Shown piece after piece: positions 1-8,878 of a DNA stretch of 64,000 nt (its first letter is position 1; every line of letters begins with the position of its first letter). The stretch is taken from positions 62,001 through 126,000 of the forward strand of contig DATGJP010000095.1 in NCBI GenBank assembly GCA_035295125.1. The letters are read 5' to 3'. The position numbers and the translations under genes are program-made. A model generated the notes under the pieces. The model did no database searches, was not told the DNA's origin, and saw nothing but the letters and a program-made list of their open reading frames with translations. Source of the stretch: JAICMB01 sp035295125 (lineage in GTDB: Bacteria > Acidobacteriota > Terriglobia > Bryobacterales > Bryobacteraceae).

Positions 1-727
1 TAAAGATGTTCACCAGGCCGGCGAGCGCAATACCAAGCGCTTCGCCCATGGCTTCAAACACCATTTTTGCTTTGACGTTGCCGGCGAGGGCGAGATTGTA
101 AACGTCGGCTGAAGTGGGGTTCTCTCCAAGGTGGAGCAGGCGCGCCATGGCGCTGATGGCGCTCGCGGAGGCGTGTTTTTCGAGGCAGCCGTGATTGCCG
201 CAGCCGCAGGGATTTCCGTTGGGAACCACGGTCATGTGACCGAGTTCGCCCGCCATGCCGACGTGGCCGTGGAGAATCTTGCCTCCGGAGATGATGCCGC
301 CTCCGATGCCGGTGCCGAGAGTAAGGAGGACGAGGTCGCTGACATCGCGGCCTGCGCCGATCCACTTTTCGCCGAGCGCGGCGGCGTTGGCATCATTTTC
401 AAGGAAGACCGGAGCGCCGAGGAGCTTTTCAATTTCGTCGCGGATGGGAATGCCTTCGAATTCCGGAAGGTTGTTGGAGCCGACGACCGTACCGGTTTCG
501 AGGATGATAAAGCCGGGGAGGGCAACGCCTACGCCGGCAAGATTCCCCGTGCCGCATTGTTCGCGAAGTTTGACGATGGATGCGACCATGTCTTCCAGCA
601 CGGCGGCGCGGCCATGAGATAGGGGTGCGGCCCCCGAGATTTTGCCGAGCATCTCGCCGTCGCGGCTGACAGCCGCTGCGCGCAGATTAGTCCCGCCGAG
701 GTCAACGCCGATGGAGTATTCGGGCAT
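1..727 (-). CDS. ROK family sugar kinase (glucokinase-like), truncated by the window edge
   Basis: This is the first ~242 residues of a ROK-family kinase; the 3' end lies outside the window. The protein opens MPEYSIGVDLGGTNLRA, the phosphate-binding DxGGT motif of the actin-like ATPase fold. Further on are LENDANAAALGE, the GTGIGGG loop, and GHMTVV followed by CGCGNHGCLE, the ROK zinc-binding signature with the conserved Cys and His residues. ROK kinases phosphorylate glucose, N-acetylglucosamine or related sugars in the cytoplasm. There is no N-terminal helix-turn-helix, so it is a kinase rather than a ROK repressor. The substrate cannot be told from sequence. The ATG at 725-727 begins exactly at the conserved N-terminus; no clear Shine-Dalgarno site precedes it. 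Confidence 0.93.
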   Translation of the reverse strand, partial: MPEYSIGVDLGGTNLRAAAVSRDGEMLGKISGAAPLSHGRAAVLEDMVASIVKLREQCGTGNLAGVGVALPGFIILETGTVVGSNNLPEFEGIPIRDEIEKLLGAPVFLENDANAAALGEKWIGAGRDVSDLVLLTLGTGIGGGIISGGKILHGHVGMAGELGHMTVVPNGNPCGCGNHGCLEKHASASAISAMARLLHLGENPTSADVYNLALAGNVKAKMVFEAMGEALGIALAGLVNIF

Positions 728-910
728 GAAGCCGAATTGTATCGCAGTCGAATCTGTGGGAATGGCGGGCTGCCGCGCTTATGGATGGATTGATACAGCC
801 CTGTTTCATGCGGCACAAAGGTCGGCTGAAGCGGGGGCTTCCGCGTGAGCTGGATTGAACGATGATTAATGTTTGCCGGGGGCTTCGAGATTAGGGCTGC
901 GGTTCCAAAT

Positions 911-943
911 GCAGGCGAAACCGCCTGCTTCACCCCTCCACAG
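911..943. repeat. REP-like hairpin (GCAGGCG-AAAC-CGCCTGC plus tail)
   Basis: A 7-bp perfect stem with an AAAC loop is followed by TTCACCCCTCCAC. The same stem with the complementary GTTT loop recurs at 15309-15330. The tail, read on the other strand as GTGGAGGGGTGAAGC, is close to GTGGAAGGGTGAAGC found at 26515 and 61206, and to a variant at 11546. It belongs to the dispersed repeat family described under findings. Confidence 0.6.
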
Positions 944-979
944 CCCTCCCAAAGCCACTTCTGAAAGCAGCACAATCCA

Positions 980-1010
980 GTAAGCCAGTCCGCAAAACGA
1001 ACTGGCTTAC
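980..1010. repeat. Perfect 10-bp inverted repeat
   Basis: GTAAGCCAGT (980-989) and ACTGGCTTAC (1001-1010) are exact reverse complements separated by 11 bases. No T-run follows on either strand, so it is not a standard terminator. It lies about 250 bp upstream of the ROK kinase start and 275 bp upstream of the sigma-54-like promoter. It could be an operator or an RNA hairpin; neither can be shown from sequence. Confidence 0.5.
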
Positions 1011-1284
1011 TCCCAACCAACCTAACGTTACAGGGTGGTGAGCACGCCGGAGTCCAACAGCTAACCTGCAGAAGATACTAGGATTGCGGCAGTGGCCCGA
1101 TGGTTTTCCTACCAATATACGTAACTTAACGCAACCTTAATACGACATTTAAGAACTAACGTGTTAATGGAATTCAAATGCTGCGTTCCATTTTGCGGAT
1201 TCCGGCTCCGGTCAGTTACCAAGATTGGTATAGGTTCTGACCAAGCACCCAGCCAACTTCTAATTGTCCAAGCGGTTACGGATT

Positions 1285-1300
1285 TGGCACGGGGAGTGCG
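1285..1300 (+). promoter_or_regulatory. Probable sigma-54 (RpoN) -24/-12 promoter of the TonB receptor
   Basis: TGGCACGGGGAGTGCG has the invariant GG and GC exactly 10 bases apart and a perfect TGGCACG -24 half. The -12 half, GTGC, departs from the TTGC consensus at one position. Transcription would start near 1311 and give a leader of about 155 bases before the receptor ATG at 1467. No enhancer-binding activator gene lies in the window. Confidence 0.6.
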
Positions 1301-1466
1301 AACGGGTTCCGAGTTGGGATAGTCGCCGGCGGGTAAGGGCCGCACGGCTGATTGGTTTGGTTGGTTGACTTTGTTTTTGGTTGGTTGGTTCGGAATTACG
1401 CGCGGCTGGAGGTGTCAGCGCTCGTAACTCTGTTAGCAGGGAGCAGAAAACAATGGAGGGAAATTG

Positions 1467-4400
1467 ATGAAGAAGCAGTATTGTTTCTTATTGGCACTGG
1501 CTTTTGCGATCGGTGTCATGACGGTTGTCCCAAGCGCCTTGTCGCAGTCTTTGACAACCGGAGATATAGCCGGAACCATCACCGATGCCACCGGCGCGAT
1601 CATTCCAAATGTGGCCGTTACGCTGAAGAGTCTGGACACGGGTGCGCAACAAACAACGACCACCACTTCGGCGGGCGATTACCGCTTCCGATTACTCAAG
1701 CCGGGCAGGTACTCGGTGAGCGTCACCCAGACCGGGTTCCAAACCGCTGAACGAACCGTCGACGTGCAGGTGGGGCAGCTCGTATCTGCCAATCTCACCC
1801 TGCAGATCGGACAGACGACGCAAACCGTGGAAGTGCTTGAGTCGGCGCCCCTCATCAACACCGAGCCCAGCATGAACACGACGTACACCGAGACCCAGGT
1901 TCAAGAGCTGCCGAGCGCGGGCGGTGACATTACGAACATCGCCTTCACGGCGCCGGGAGCAGTGGTGAATCCCATGGGAGGCTACGGGAACTTTACCGTG
2001 AACGGTCTCCCGGCCACTTCGAATCTCTTCACCGTTAATGGTGAAAACGATATGGACCCGTACTTCAACATCAACAATTCGGGCGCGTCGAACCTCACGC
2101 TCGGCCAGAACGAAATTCAGGAGGCCACCGTTATTGCCAATCCTTACTCCGGTCAATACGGTCAGCTCTCTGGTGCGCAGGTCACATACGTTACCAAGTC
2201 AGGGAGCAACACCTTCCACGGCAACCTGTCGTACTGGTGGAATGGACGGGCGATGAACGCGAATGACTGGTTCAACAACTTCTACGGCGATCCACGTCCT
2301 TTCTCGAACGCAAACCAGTGGGCCGGCTCTCTCGGGGGTCCGATCCGTAAAGACAAGACTTTCTTCTTCTTCGATACCGAGGGGCTTCGGTTTCTTCTTC
2401 CGAACGTTGACTCCGTAACGACGCCGACACCCGCATTCGCGAATGCGGTACTCGCCAACGTGCAGGCGAAGCAGCCGGCGGAATTCCCGATGTACCAGAG
2501 CATGCTGAATCTGTGGCTGAATGCTCCGGGCGCTAGCGCAGCGGTGCCGATCACGAATAGCAGTGCCTGTAACACACTGGTGTTGCCCGGGTTCAATCCG
2601 GCGACGCAGGCTTGCGCGGCAAAATACCAGGCCATTCCAACCGCTCTCGCTTCGGAGTGGATACTGGCTTTTCGTGTGGACCAGAGGCTCGGCAACAACG
2701 ATAACGCCTACTTCCGTTACAAGCAGGACCACGGCACACAGCCAACCACGCTGAGCCCCATCAATTCGAATTTCGATGCCATCTCGAAGCAGCCGTCCTG
2801 GGACACACAGTTGAATGAGACGCATATCTTTGGGCCGCATGCGACGAACTCGTTTATGGCGACTTTGAGCTACTACTTCGCTCTATTCGAGCAGGATCAG
2901 AAGCTGGCCTCGGGCACATTCCCGGATCAGATCATCACTTCCGGCGCGGTGCCATTTACCGGATTCAATTCGATGACGTCGTTCCCGCAAGGGCGCAACA
3001 TAACGCAATATCAGTTCATCGACGACTACACGCTAAACCGCGGCCGGCATAACCTGAAGTTCGGTGTGAACTTCCGCCGCTACGACGTGAGTGACCACAA
3101 CTTCTTCTTCAATTCGCCAGGTGTCTACTTTGGATACACGACGAACGGACTTCAGAACTTCGCCAACGGCATCGCCTACCAGTATCGGGAACGCGCGAAC
3201 GCCGCGAACGACGTGCCGGTCGCACTGTGGGGCGCTGGTTTCTATGCGCAGGATGAGTGGAACATCACCTCGAATCTCAAACTGACGCTCGCTCTGCGCG
3301 CCGAACACAACTCCAATCCGGTCTGTCAGACGAATTGCTTCGCCAATTTCAACGGTCCGTGGACGTCGCTGCCCAGCGTCACGAGTGCGAATCCCGGAAG
3401 CGTTCCGTATGCCAACGACCTGCTGGTTAACCAGCACCAGGCCTATCCAGGAACCGACGCGATCAACTGGTCGCCTCGTATTGGCTTTAGCTGGTCTCCC
3501 GGAAGCGACAAAAAGACCGTCATCAGCGGTGGGGTCGGGATTTTCTACGACAATCTCCCCTCCGGACTCGTGGACAACCTGCTGACGAATCCGCCGGTGG
3601 TAGTCGATATCCGGGTACGTCCGTCGGCTGGCGTGTTGCCGTTCGACCCTGGGACGAAAGGAGGCGCCGCGATCTGGGCCGCTTCGGCTGCGGCATTTAA
3701 TATTAACCAGACGTTCACGCAGATTTCAAAGAATCTTGCCGCGCTGGGGTCCGTGTTCGCGGCCCCATCTATTACCGCCTTAAGCGGTACGCTGCACTCG
3801 CCTCAATTCCAGGAATGGAACCTACAGGTGCAAAGGGAACTGTCGAATTCGTTCCTGCTGACCCTGAACTACGTCGGCAACCATGGCATTAATCTGCCGT
3901 ACAGCAATGCGTGGCCGAACGCGTACGATGAGTTTGGCCTGTATCCCGGCGTCCCCGGCGTGCCGGCAAATCCGCTGGTCCCCAATTATGGAACTGTGAC
4001 GACGATTCAGAGCGGCGCGATATCGAACTACAACGGATTGAGCGTCAGCCTTACGAAGCGGTTCTCGCATTGGGTGGCCGCGCACTTCAACTACACGTGG
4101 TCGCACAATCTCGATGAGTGCTCCAACGGTTGCATCTTCACGTACGGCGACTCGCTGTTCGGTCAGATCAATCCGCTGAGTTTGCGCGCCAACAACTATG
4201 GCAACTCCGATTACGATATTCGCCACAATTTCAATGGCGACTTCATCGTCAACCCGAGCTTCCATTTCGGAAACCACTTCCTGAACAGTGCTTTGGGTGG
4301 TTGGCAATGGGCCGGAAAGATCTTCTGGCGCTCCGGGCTTCCGTTCTCGGTTCTTGACAACAATACCGCGCTTGGCAATGGCGGCGGCTCGCTGCTCGCG

Positions 4401-4802
4401 ACTCCTCTGGGGGGTGGCGGCGGGCAGACGAGTTGCGGAGCCTCCAGCGCAACCGTACCGTGCCTGAACGCCAGCGCATTTCTGAACAGCGCGGTGATCA
4501 ACAACTTCACGGCCTGGTCGCCCCAAAACCGGAACCAGTTCCGCGGCCCGAACTACTTCGACGTTGACATGTCGCTGTACAAGACCTTCAAACTGGGTGA
4601 AAAAGTGAGCCTGGGAGTTGGTGTGCAGGCATTCAACGTGTTCAATCATCCGAACTTCGGTCTGCCGGACAATGGGCTGGGCGATGCGACGTTCGGGTTG
4701 ATTTCGAGCATGGAAGGTACTCCGACGAGTCCATACGGGAACTTCCTCGGGTTCGACTCGTCACCTCGCGTGGCGCAGATCTCGGGCAAGCTCGTGTTCT
4801 AA
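1467..4802 (+). CDS. TonB-dependent receptor, Oar-like, with carboxypeptidase-regulatory N-terminal domain
   Basis: An outer-membrane receptor of about 1111 residues. A signal peptide (MKKQYCFLLALAFAIG..., cleaved near LSQ) leads into a carboxypeptidase-regulatory-like beta domain (about residues 30-115, GTITDATGAIIPNVAV). A TonB plug domain follows (NGLPATSNLFTVNG, then SGQYGQLSGAQVTYVTKSG). The rest is a long beta-barrel rich in aromatic strands that ends in Phe (ISGKLVF), as outer-membrane proteins do. Receptors of this type are very numerous in Acidobacteriota and are thought to import oligosaccharides or other large substrates; the ligand here is unknown. The frame can open with TTG at 1464, but the ATG at 1467 is preferred because GGAGGG at 1455-1460 is well spaced from it. 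A sigma-54-like promoter lies upstream and a terminator follows. Confidence 0.93.
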   Translation: MKKQYCFLLALAFAIGVMTVVPSALSQSLTTGDIAGTITDATGAIIPNVAVTLKSLDTGAQQTTTTTSAGDYRFRLLKPGRYSVSVTQTGFQTAERTVDVQVGQLVSANLTLQIGQTTQTVEVLESAPLINTEPSMNTTYTETQVQELPSAGGDITNIAFTAPGAVVNPMGGYGNFTVNGLPATSNLFTVNGENDMDPYFNINNSGASNLTLGQNEIQEATVIANPYSGQYGQLSGAQVTYVTKSGSNTFHGNLSYWWNGRAMNANDWFNNFYGDPRPFSNANQWAGSLGGPIRKDKTFFFFDTEGLRFLLPNVDSVTTPTPAFANAVLANVQAKQPAEFPMYQSMLNLWLNAPGASAAVPITNSSACNTLVLPGFNPATQACAAKYQAIPTALASEWILAFRVDQRLGNNDNAYFRYKQDHGTQPTTLSPINSNFDAISKQPSWDTQLNETHIFGPHATNSFMATLSYYFALFEQDQKLASGTFPDQIITSGAVPFTGFNSMTSFPQGRNITQYQFIDDYTLNRGRHNLKFGVNFRRYDVSDHNFFFNSPGVYFGYTTNGLQNFANGIAYQYRERANAANDVPVALWGAGFYAQDEWNITSNLKLTLALRAEHNSNPVCQTNCFANFNGPWTSLPSVTSANPGSVPYANDLLVNQHQAYPGTDAINWSPRIGFSWSPGSDKKTVISGGVGIFYDNLPSGLVDNLLTNPPVVVDIRVRPSAGVLPFDPGTKGGAAIWAASAAAFNINQTFTQISKNLAALGSVFAAPSITALSGTLHSPQFQEWNLQVQRELSNSFLLTLNYVGNHGINLPYSNAWPNAYDEFGLYPGVPGVPANPLVPNYGTVTTIQSGAISNYNGLSVSLTKRFSHWVAAHFNYTWSHNLDECSNGCIFTYGDSLFGQINPLSLRANNYGNSDYDIRHNFNGDFIVNPSFHFGNHFLNSALGGWQWAGKIFWRSGLPFSVLDNNTALGNGGGSLLATPLGGGGGQTSCGASSATVPCLNASAFLNSAVINNFTAWSPQNRNQFRGPNYFDVDMSLYKTFKLGEKVSLGVGVQAFNVFNHPNFGLPDNGLGDATFGLISSMEGTPTSPYGNFLGFDSSPRVAQISGKLVF

Positions 4803-4845
4803 CATAAACGGCGAAAGCTGAAGATTCTTTAGCTTGCGCCCCGCT

Positions 4846-4885
4846 GGCCTCGCACTCGTTTTCGGGTGCGGGGCCTTTCTGTTTT
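4846..4885 (+). terminator. Rho-independent terminator of the TonB receptor gene
   Basis: GGCCTCGCACTCG, a TTTT loop and CGGGTGCGGGGCC form a 13-bp stem with G-T pairs, followed by TTTCTGTTTT. It starts 44 bases after the receptor stop codon and is the clearest intrinsic terminator in the window. Confidence 0.85.
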
Positions 4886-5085
4886 GGTACGGCTGCCCAG
4901 CGAATGAAGGGCAGGTTGCCACAGTCTGTCGCAACCCGAGCGTTCGACCGTGTCACCGGTTTGGAACAGAAACGCACCACTAATAAACCGGTGCGCAGGA
5001 TGCAATCCGGCTTACCTTCGCTAAAGGCTGCGTTGCGCTGTCACAAGACCGCCTGCCGTACTACCATGAAATTGCGGCCCAGAGT

Positions 5086-5922
5086 ATGGATATTTATGAA
5101 GAAGTAGTGCGTCTTCGGCGTCTTGGTCAGAAGTGTGCGCTGGCGACCATCGTGCAGGTGAACGGCTCGATCCCGAGCTACGAAAGCGCCAAATTACTGG
5201 TGCGCGAGGACGGGTCGATGCTGGGCACGATCGGCGGCGGCTGCGTCGAGGCGGAAGTCTGGAATGCGGCGCGCGAGGTGATGGAGACGGAACGTCCGCG
5301 GCACATGAATTTCAGTTTGGGGCAGGATGCGGCTTATGACAACGGCCTGATTTGCGGAGGCCAGCTCAACGTTTTCGTCGAGCCGGTGGTGCCGCAACCC
5401 AAGGCGTTTATCTTCGGGGCCGGGCATATATCGAAAAGCCTGTCAAAAGTGGCGAGCCTGGCGGGATTCGCAACCGTGATTGTCGACAATCGCGAGGCCT
5501 TTGCGAATCGAGAGCGGTTTCCTGATGCGGACGAGGTGTTCGCTGAGGAATACGAGGACGTGTTCCCGAAATTGCCGATTCGGGACACCAGCTACATCAT
5601 TATCGTGACGCGCGGGCATCGCGATGACATGCGCGTGCTTCGCTGGGCCGTCACGACGCAGGCGAAATACGTTGCAATGATCGGCAGCAAGCGTAAGACC
5701 ATCGGCGTGGTGAAGGAGTTGGAGAAGGAAGGTATTCCGCGATCTGTGTTCGAACGTGTATTTGCGCCTATGGGGTTCGACATCGGCGCCATCACTCCGG
5801 AGGAAATAGCGATTTCCGTAGTGGCGGAGATGATTGCGACGCGCCGAGGTCCGGAGTCCGACTGGATGCGGCTGTCGAAATCGATCTTCGCCAACGAAGC
5901 GACCAAGGCTCTCCTGAAGTGA
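5086..5922 (+). CDS. XdhC/CoxI family protein
   Basis: 278 residues with the two halves of the family. The N-terminal XdhC_CoxI domain (about 5-75) contains SIPSYESAKLLVREDG and GTIGGGCVEAEVW. The C-terminal Rossmann-like domain (about 105-255) contains KAFIFGAGHISKSLSKVA, the VDNREAFANRERFPDA segment and VTRGHRDD. XdhC proteins bind molybdenum cofactor and help its sulfuration and insertion into xanthine dehydrogenase or CO-dehydrogenase-type hydroxylases. No such hydroxylase subunit lies in the window. The stop overlaps the start of the MocA-like gene by 4 bases (GTGA), so the two are probably made together. No strong Shine-Dalgarno site is visible before ATG 5086. Confidence 0.9.
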   Translation: MDIYEEVVRLRRLGQKCALATIVQVNGSIPSYESAKLLVREDGSMLGTIGGGCVEAEVWNAAREVMETERPRHMNFSLGQDAAYDNGLICGGQLNVFVEPVVPQPKAFIFGAGHISKSLSKVASLAGFATVIVDNREAFANRERFPDADEVFAEEYEDVFPKLPIRDTSYIIIVTRGHRDDMRVLRWAVTTQAKYVAMIGSKRKTIGVVKELEKEGIPRSVFERVFAPMGFDIGAITPEEIAISVVAEMIATRRGPESDWMRLSKSIFANEATKALLK

Positions 5923-6518
5923 GTTCCGCGACCCAGGTCGCTGCCGTCATCCTGGCTGCCGGCGCTTCGAGCCGGATGGGGAGTCCGAAACCGCTGCTGG
6001 AATTGGCAGGCGAGACTTTTCTGGACCGGTTGATTGGAATATTCGCGGGCGTGTGCCGGCCGGTAATCGTTGTGCTCGGGTACCACGCTGATGAGATTCG
6101 TGCAGGCATTCGACGCGGTTCGATGGCAGAGATCGTGGTCAATCCCGCGCCGGAGCGGGGCATGCTGAGCTCGCTGCAATGCGGTTTAGCTCGCGTTCCG
6201 GAAGGCGCGAGTGTGATGTTTACCCCCGTAGATTACCCGGGCATTTCGCGTGAGACCGTAGAGGCGCTAGCCGCGGCCGGCGATGCGGCGGTTGCCATAC
6301 CGATGTATGAGGACAGGCGCGGGCACCCGGTAAAGGTTTCATCTATGGTGGTCGCCGAACTGCTCCGTTTGCCGTTGGAGGCGCAGGCGCGGGATGTGAT
6401 TCGGCAGCATGGCGACTCGGTGATCTTTGTAGAAGTGCCCGACGCCGGAATTGTCAACGATGTCGACACCCCCGAGGCCTACCGGGAGTTGACTGCGCAG
6501 TGGGGCGCGCGGACGTGA
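5919..6518 (+). CDS. MocA/MobA-like nucleotidyltransferase (molybdenum cofactor cytidylyltransferase type)
   Basis: 199 residues starting with GTG inside the xdhC stop. VAAVILAAGASSRMGSPKPL is the nucleotide-binding loop of the MobA-like NTP-transferase fold, with the conserved lysine in PKPLLEL. Later motifs are VVLGYHADEI, GMLSSLQCGL and FTPVDYPG, the last holding the metal-binding aspartate, and then VNDVDTPEAY near the end. The family attaches CMP or GMP to molybdopterin cofactor. Pairing with XdhC points to the CTP-using MocA type that serves molybdenum hydroxylases. The 3' end overlaps the next gene by 4 bases. Confidence 0.88.
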   Translation: MSSATQVAAVILAAGASSRMGSPKPLLELAGETFLDRLIGIFAGVCRPVIVVLGYHADEIRAGIRRGSMAEIVVNPAPERGMLSSLQCGLARVPEGASVMFTPVDYPGISRETVEALAAAGDAAVAIPMYEDRRGHPVKVSSMVVAELLRLPLEAQARDVIRQHGDSVIFVEVPDAGIVNDVDTPEAYRELTAQWGART

Positions 6519-8878
6519 AAACTGGAGCCCGTAAACTACTGTGGCGGTCGCTGCTTGCAGTGTGCCTGCTCGTTCTGCTGCTGGGGTTTGTCGCGCCATT
6601 TCTCAATGCCGATTACTTTCGCGAATCGATCCGGCGTGAGTTGGAAGCTGCCCTGAACCGGCCGGTAGAGATGGGAAATATCCGTTTCAGCCTGTTTCGC
6701 GGCCTCGGATTTTCGGCGGAGGACGTGCTCATCGGCGATGATCCGGGCGCGGGAATCGAACCCTTTGCGCATGTTGCGACGATGCGGGTTCGCCTGCAGC
6801 CCTTCAAGACGCTGTGGAGGCGGAAGCTGGTTTTTTCCACCCTCAGCCTGATCGATCCGAGTGTGAACCTGGTGAAGACGGAAGGCGGCGGATGGAATTT
6901 CCGGAGCTTCTTCCAGGGCGCGGGATCCGGAGCCGGGCAGCACAAGCCTCACACATCGTTTCCGGACATCGAGGTGAGCGGCGCGCGGCTGGATTTCAAA
7001 TTCGGGCTTCTTAAATCCGTTTTTTACATCAACAACGCGGACGTGGATATCTACCCGAACAGCGACGGTGCACTGGTGGTGAGGTTTTCAGGAGAACCGG
7101 CACGCACGGACCGGACGGCGCAGAGTTTCGGGCGGCTTTCCGCCAGAGGACTGCTGCGGAACAATGGCAAAGGCGAGGACGAGCTCAATATGCTCGTGCA
7201 ACTGGAGCGCAGTTCGCTGTCGGAGCTGGCGAGGCTGGTCAGTGGCGGCGACATCGGCGTGCACGGGTACGTGGCGTCGAGCGCGACGCTTGACGGTCCT
7301 TTGTCGCGAATTCAGATCAGCGGCGACTTGATTCTTTCCGATCTGCATCGCTGGGACCTCATGCCGGCGCAGGGGGACGCGTGGCGGTTGAAGTATACGG
7401 GGACATTCAATGTTCCGGCGCAGCAACTCGCGCTGGAGACTGTCAGCGAGCCGGGGCAGCCGACGCCCGTGATGCTCAAGTTCGATGCGTCGAACGTGAT
7501 CAGCGCTCCGAAGTGGGTAGCGTCCATCGCACTCCACGATCTGCCGGCGGCATCGCTGGTTCAAACCGCCCGGCACATGGGCGCGGCTCTACCCGCCAAT
7601 GTCCAGGTGGACGGCAAGGTGAACGGTGGCATTACTGTTTCCGGTCCGCACGGCTTTGAAGGGGAGTTGCAGTTCGGGGACGTGGCCTTGACGATCCCGA
7701 ACGCGGGTTCGGCGCATGTGGATTCGGCGCGGCTAATGGTGGCGAATGGAAAGATGAGCCTGGCGCCGGCCGAAATCACTCTGGCGGATGGAAGCACCGC
7801 GACAGTCGAGGGAGCCTATTCGGCCGCGGATCAGGATTTTTGGACGGACATCACGGCGCGCGGACTGGCGATCAGTGACTTGAAGACAGGACCCGCGAAG
7901 GTGATTGACGCGTCGGCAATTCCCTTTGTAACGAACTGCCGCCACGGCGTGTGGACCGGCCAGGCGCGTTATGAGCAAAAAGGTGACGAGCCGGGGCGCT
8001 GGTCGGGCGGGTTTGTGGTGCAAAATGCCGACCTTGACGTGCCGGGCCTGGCTTCGCCATTGCATGTGGGCGCAGCAACCGTGGAAGTGGACGGCGATAA
8101 GATCCAGGTGAAGAATCTGCGCGGGCGCGCGGGTGCTATTGCGGTCGCCGCGGACTTTCGCTATGGGCCGGATGACGCGGTTCAACATCTACGGCTCGCA
8201 ATTGCTGAGGCAGATGTCGCACAGATTGAACGGCTGTTTCTGCCCACCCTGCGTCGAAGTCAAGGGTTGCTCGCGAATCTGCGGTTACGGCGCGCGGTGA
8301 TTCCGGAATGGCTCGCCGATCGCAATATTCAGGGGACCGTGCAGATCAAGAGCCTGACGAACGGAGATGCGCCGGTATGCGCATTTGGAGCGCGTCTGAA
8401 CTGGACCGCGGCCGTGGTACAGCTTTCGAACGTCACCTGCACTCAGGCTGACATGCAGGCCAGCGGACGTATTGCACTGAACCTTGCAGGCGCACAACCG
8501 CGCTACAAGATCGCGGCTCACGTTGAGAACCTGGACTATAAGACCGGTACGCTCGACCTGGACGGTGATTTTGAGACTACGGGCACGGGCAGCGACTTTT
8601 TAGTGAACACCGCATCGACGGGAACTTTCGACGCGAGCGATGTTCGCCTGGGTCCCGATGCGGCGTTCCGCGAGATTTCGGGAGCTTACCAGATCACACC
8701 CGGAAGTGTTGCACCGCATCTCGTGCTGAGCAAAGTGCAGGCAAGCGACGGCGTGGACAACCTGGCGGGACAGGGATCCACGCAAGCGGATGGGCGGCTG
8801 GTGCTGGAACTGGCTGCGGGCAAACGCCAGGTACACCTGGTAGAAAACCTGCTGCCGCTACGCGCTCCGGCGCAGTAA
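6515..8878 (+). CDS. AsmA-like protein
   Basis: About 787 residues. An N-terminal membrane helix (LLWRSLLAVCLLVLLLGF) is followed by the AsmA N-terminal region: DYFRESIRRELEAALNRPVE, then FSLFRGLGFSAEDVLIGDD. The rest is repetitive beta structure with no catalytic motif. AsmA-type proteins are envelope proteins of the large bridge-forming family linked to lipid transport or outer-membrane assembly. GTG at 6515 makes a GTGA overlap with the mocA-like stop; the frame also opens at GTG 6500, which would give five more residues. Coupling to two molybdenum-cofactor genes is unexpected and may reflect gene packing only. The stop touches the convergent stop of the glucosidase gene. Confidence 0.8.
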   Translation: MKTGARKLLWRSLLAVCLLVLLLGFVAPFLNADYFRESIRRELEAALNRPVEMGNIRFSLFRGLGFSAEDVLIGDDPGAGIEPFAHVATMRVRLQPFKTLWRRKLVFSTLSLIDPSVNLVKTEGGGWNFRSFFQGAGSGAGQHKPHTSFPDIEVSGARLDFKFGLLKSVFYINNADVDIYPNSDGALVVRFSGEPARTDRTAQSFGRLSARGLLRNNGKGEDELNMLVQLERSSLSELARLVSGGDIGVHGYVASSATLDGPLSRIQISGDLILSDLHRWDLMPAQGDAWRLKYTGTFNVPAQQLALETVSEPGQPTPVMLKFDASNVISAPKWVASIALHDLPAASLVQTARHMGAALPANVQVDGKVNGGITVSGPHGFEGELQFGDVALTIPNAGSAHVDSARLMVANGKMSLAPAEITLADGSTATVEGAYSAADQDFWTDITARGLAISDLKTGPAKVIDASAIPFVTNCRHGVWTGQARYEQKGDEPGRWSGGFVVQNADLDVPGLASPLHVGAATVEVDGDKIQVKNLRGRAGAIAVAADFRYGPDDAVQHLRLAIAEADVAQIERLFLPTLRRSQGLLANLRLRRAVIPEWLADRNIQGTVQIKSLTNGDAPVCAFGARLNWTAAVVQLSNVTCTQADMQASGRIALNLAGAQPRYKIAAHVENLDYKTGTLDLDGDFETTGTGSDFLVNTASTGTFDASDVRLGPDAAFREISGAYQITPGSVAPHLVLSKVQASDGVDNLAGQGSTQADGRLVLELAAGKRQVHLVENLLPLRAPAQ

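Larger units (their letters stand above)
728..1284. other. Long intergenic region without a gene
   Basis: This stretch lies between the divergent ROK kinase and TonB receptor genes. No open frame in it looks like a protein. It holds a repeat-like hairpin at 911-943, a perfect 10-bp inverted repeat at 980-1010, and an AT-richer part around 1110-1180. It probably carries the control regions for both neighbours. Confidence 0.6.

Noticed and set aside
1352..1466. Short open frame upstream of the TonB receptor (start at 1352)
   Set aside because: It runs into the receptor gene in another frame, and its product, rich in Trp and Val from GGTT repeats, looks like non-coding sequence.
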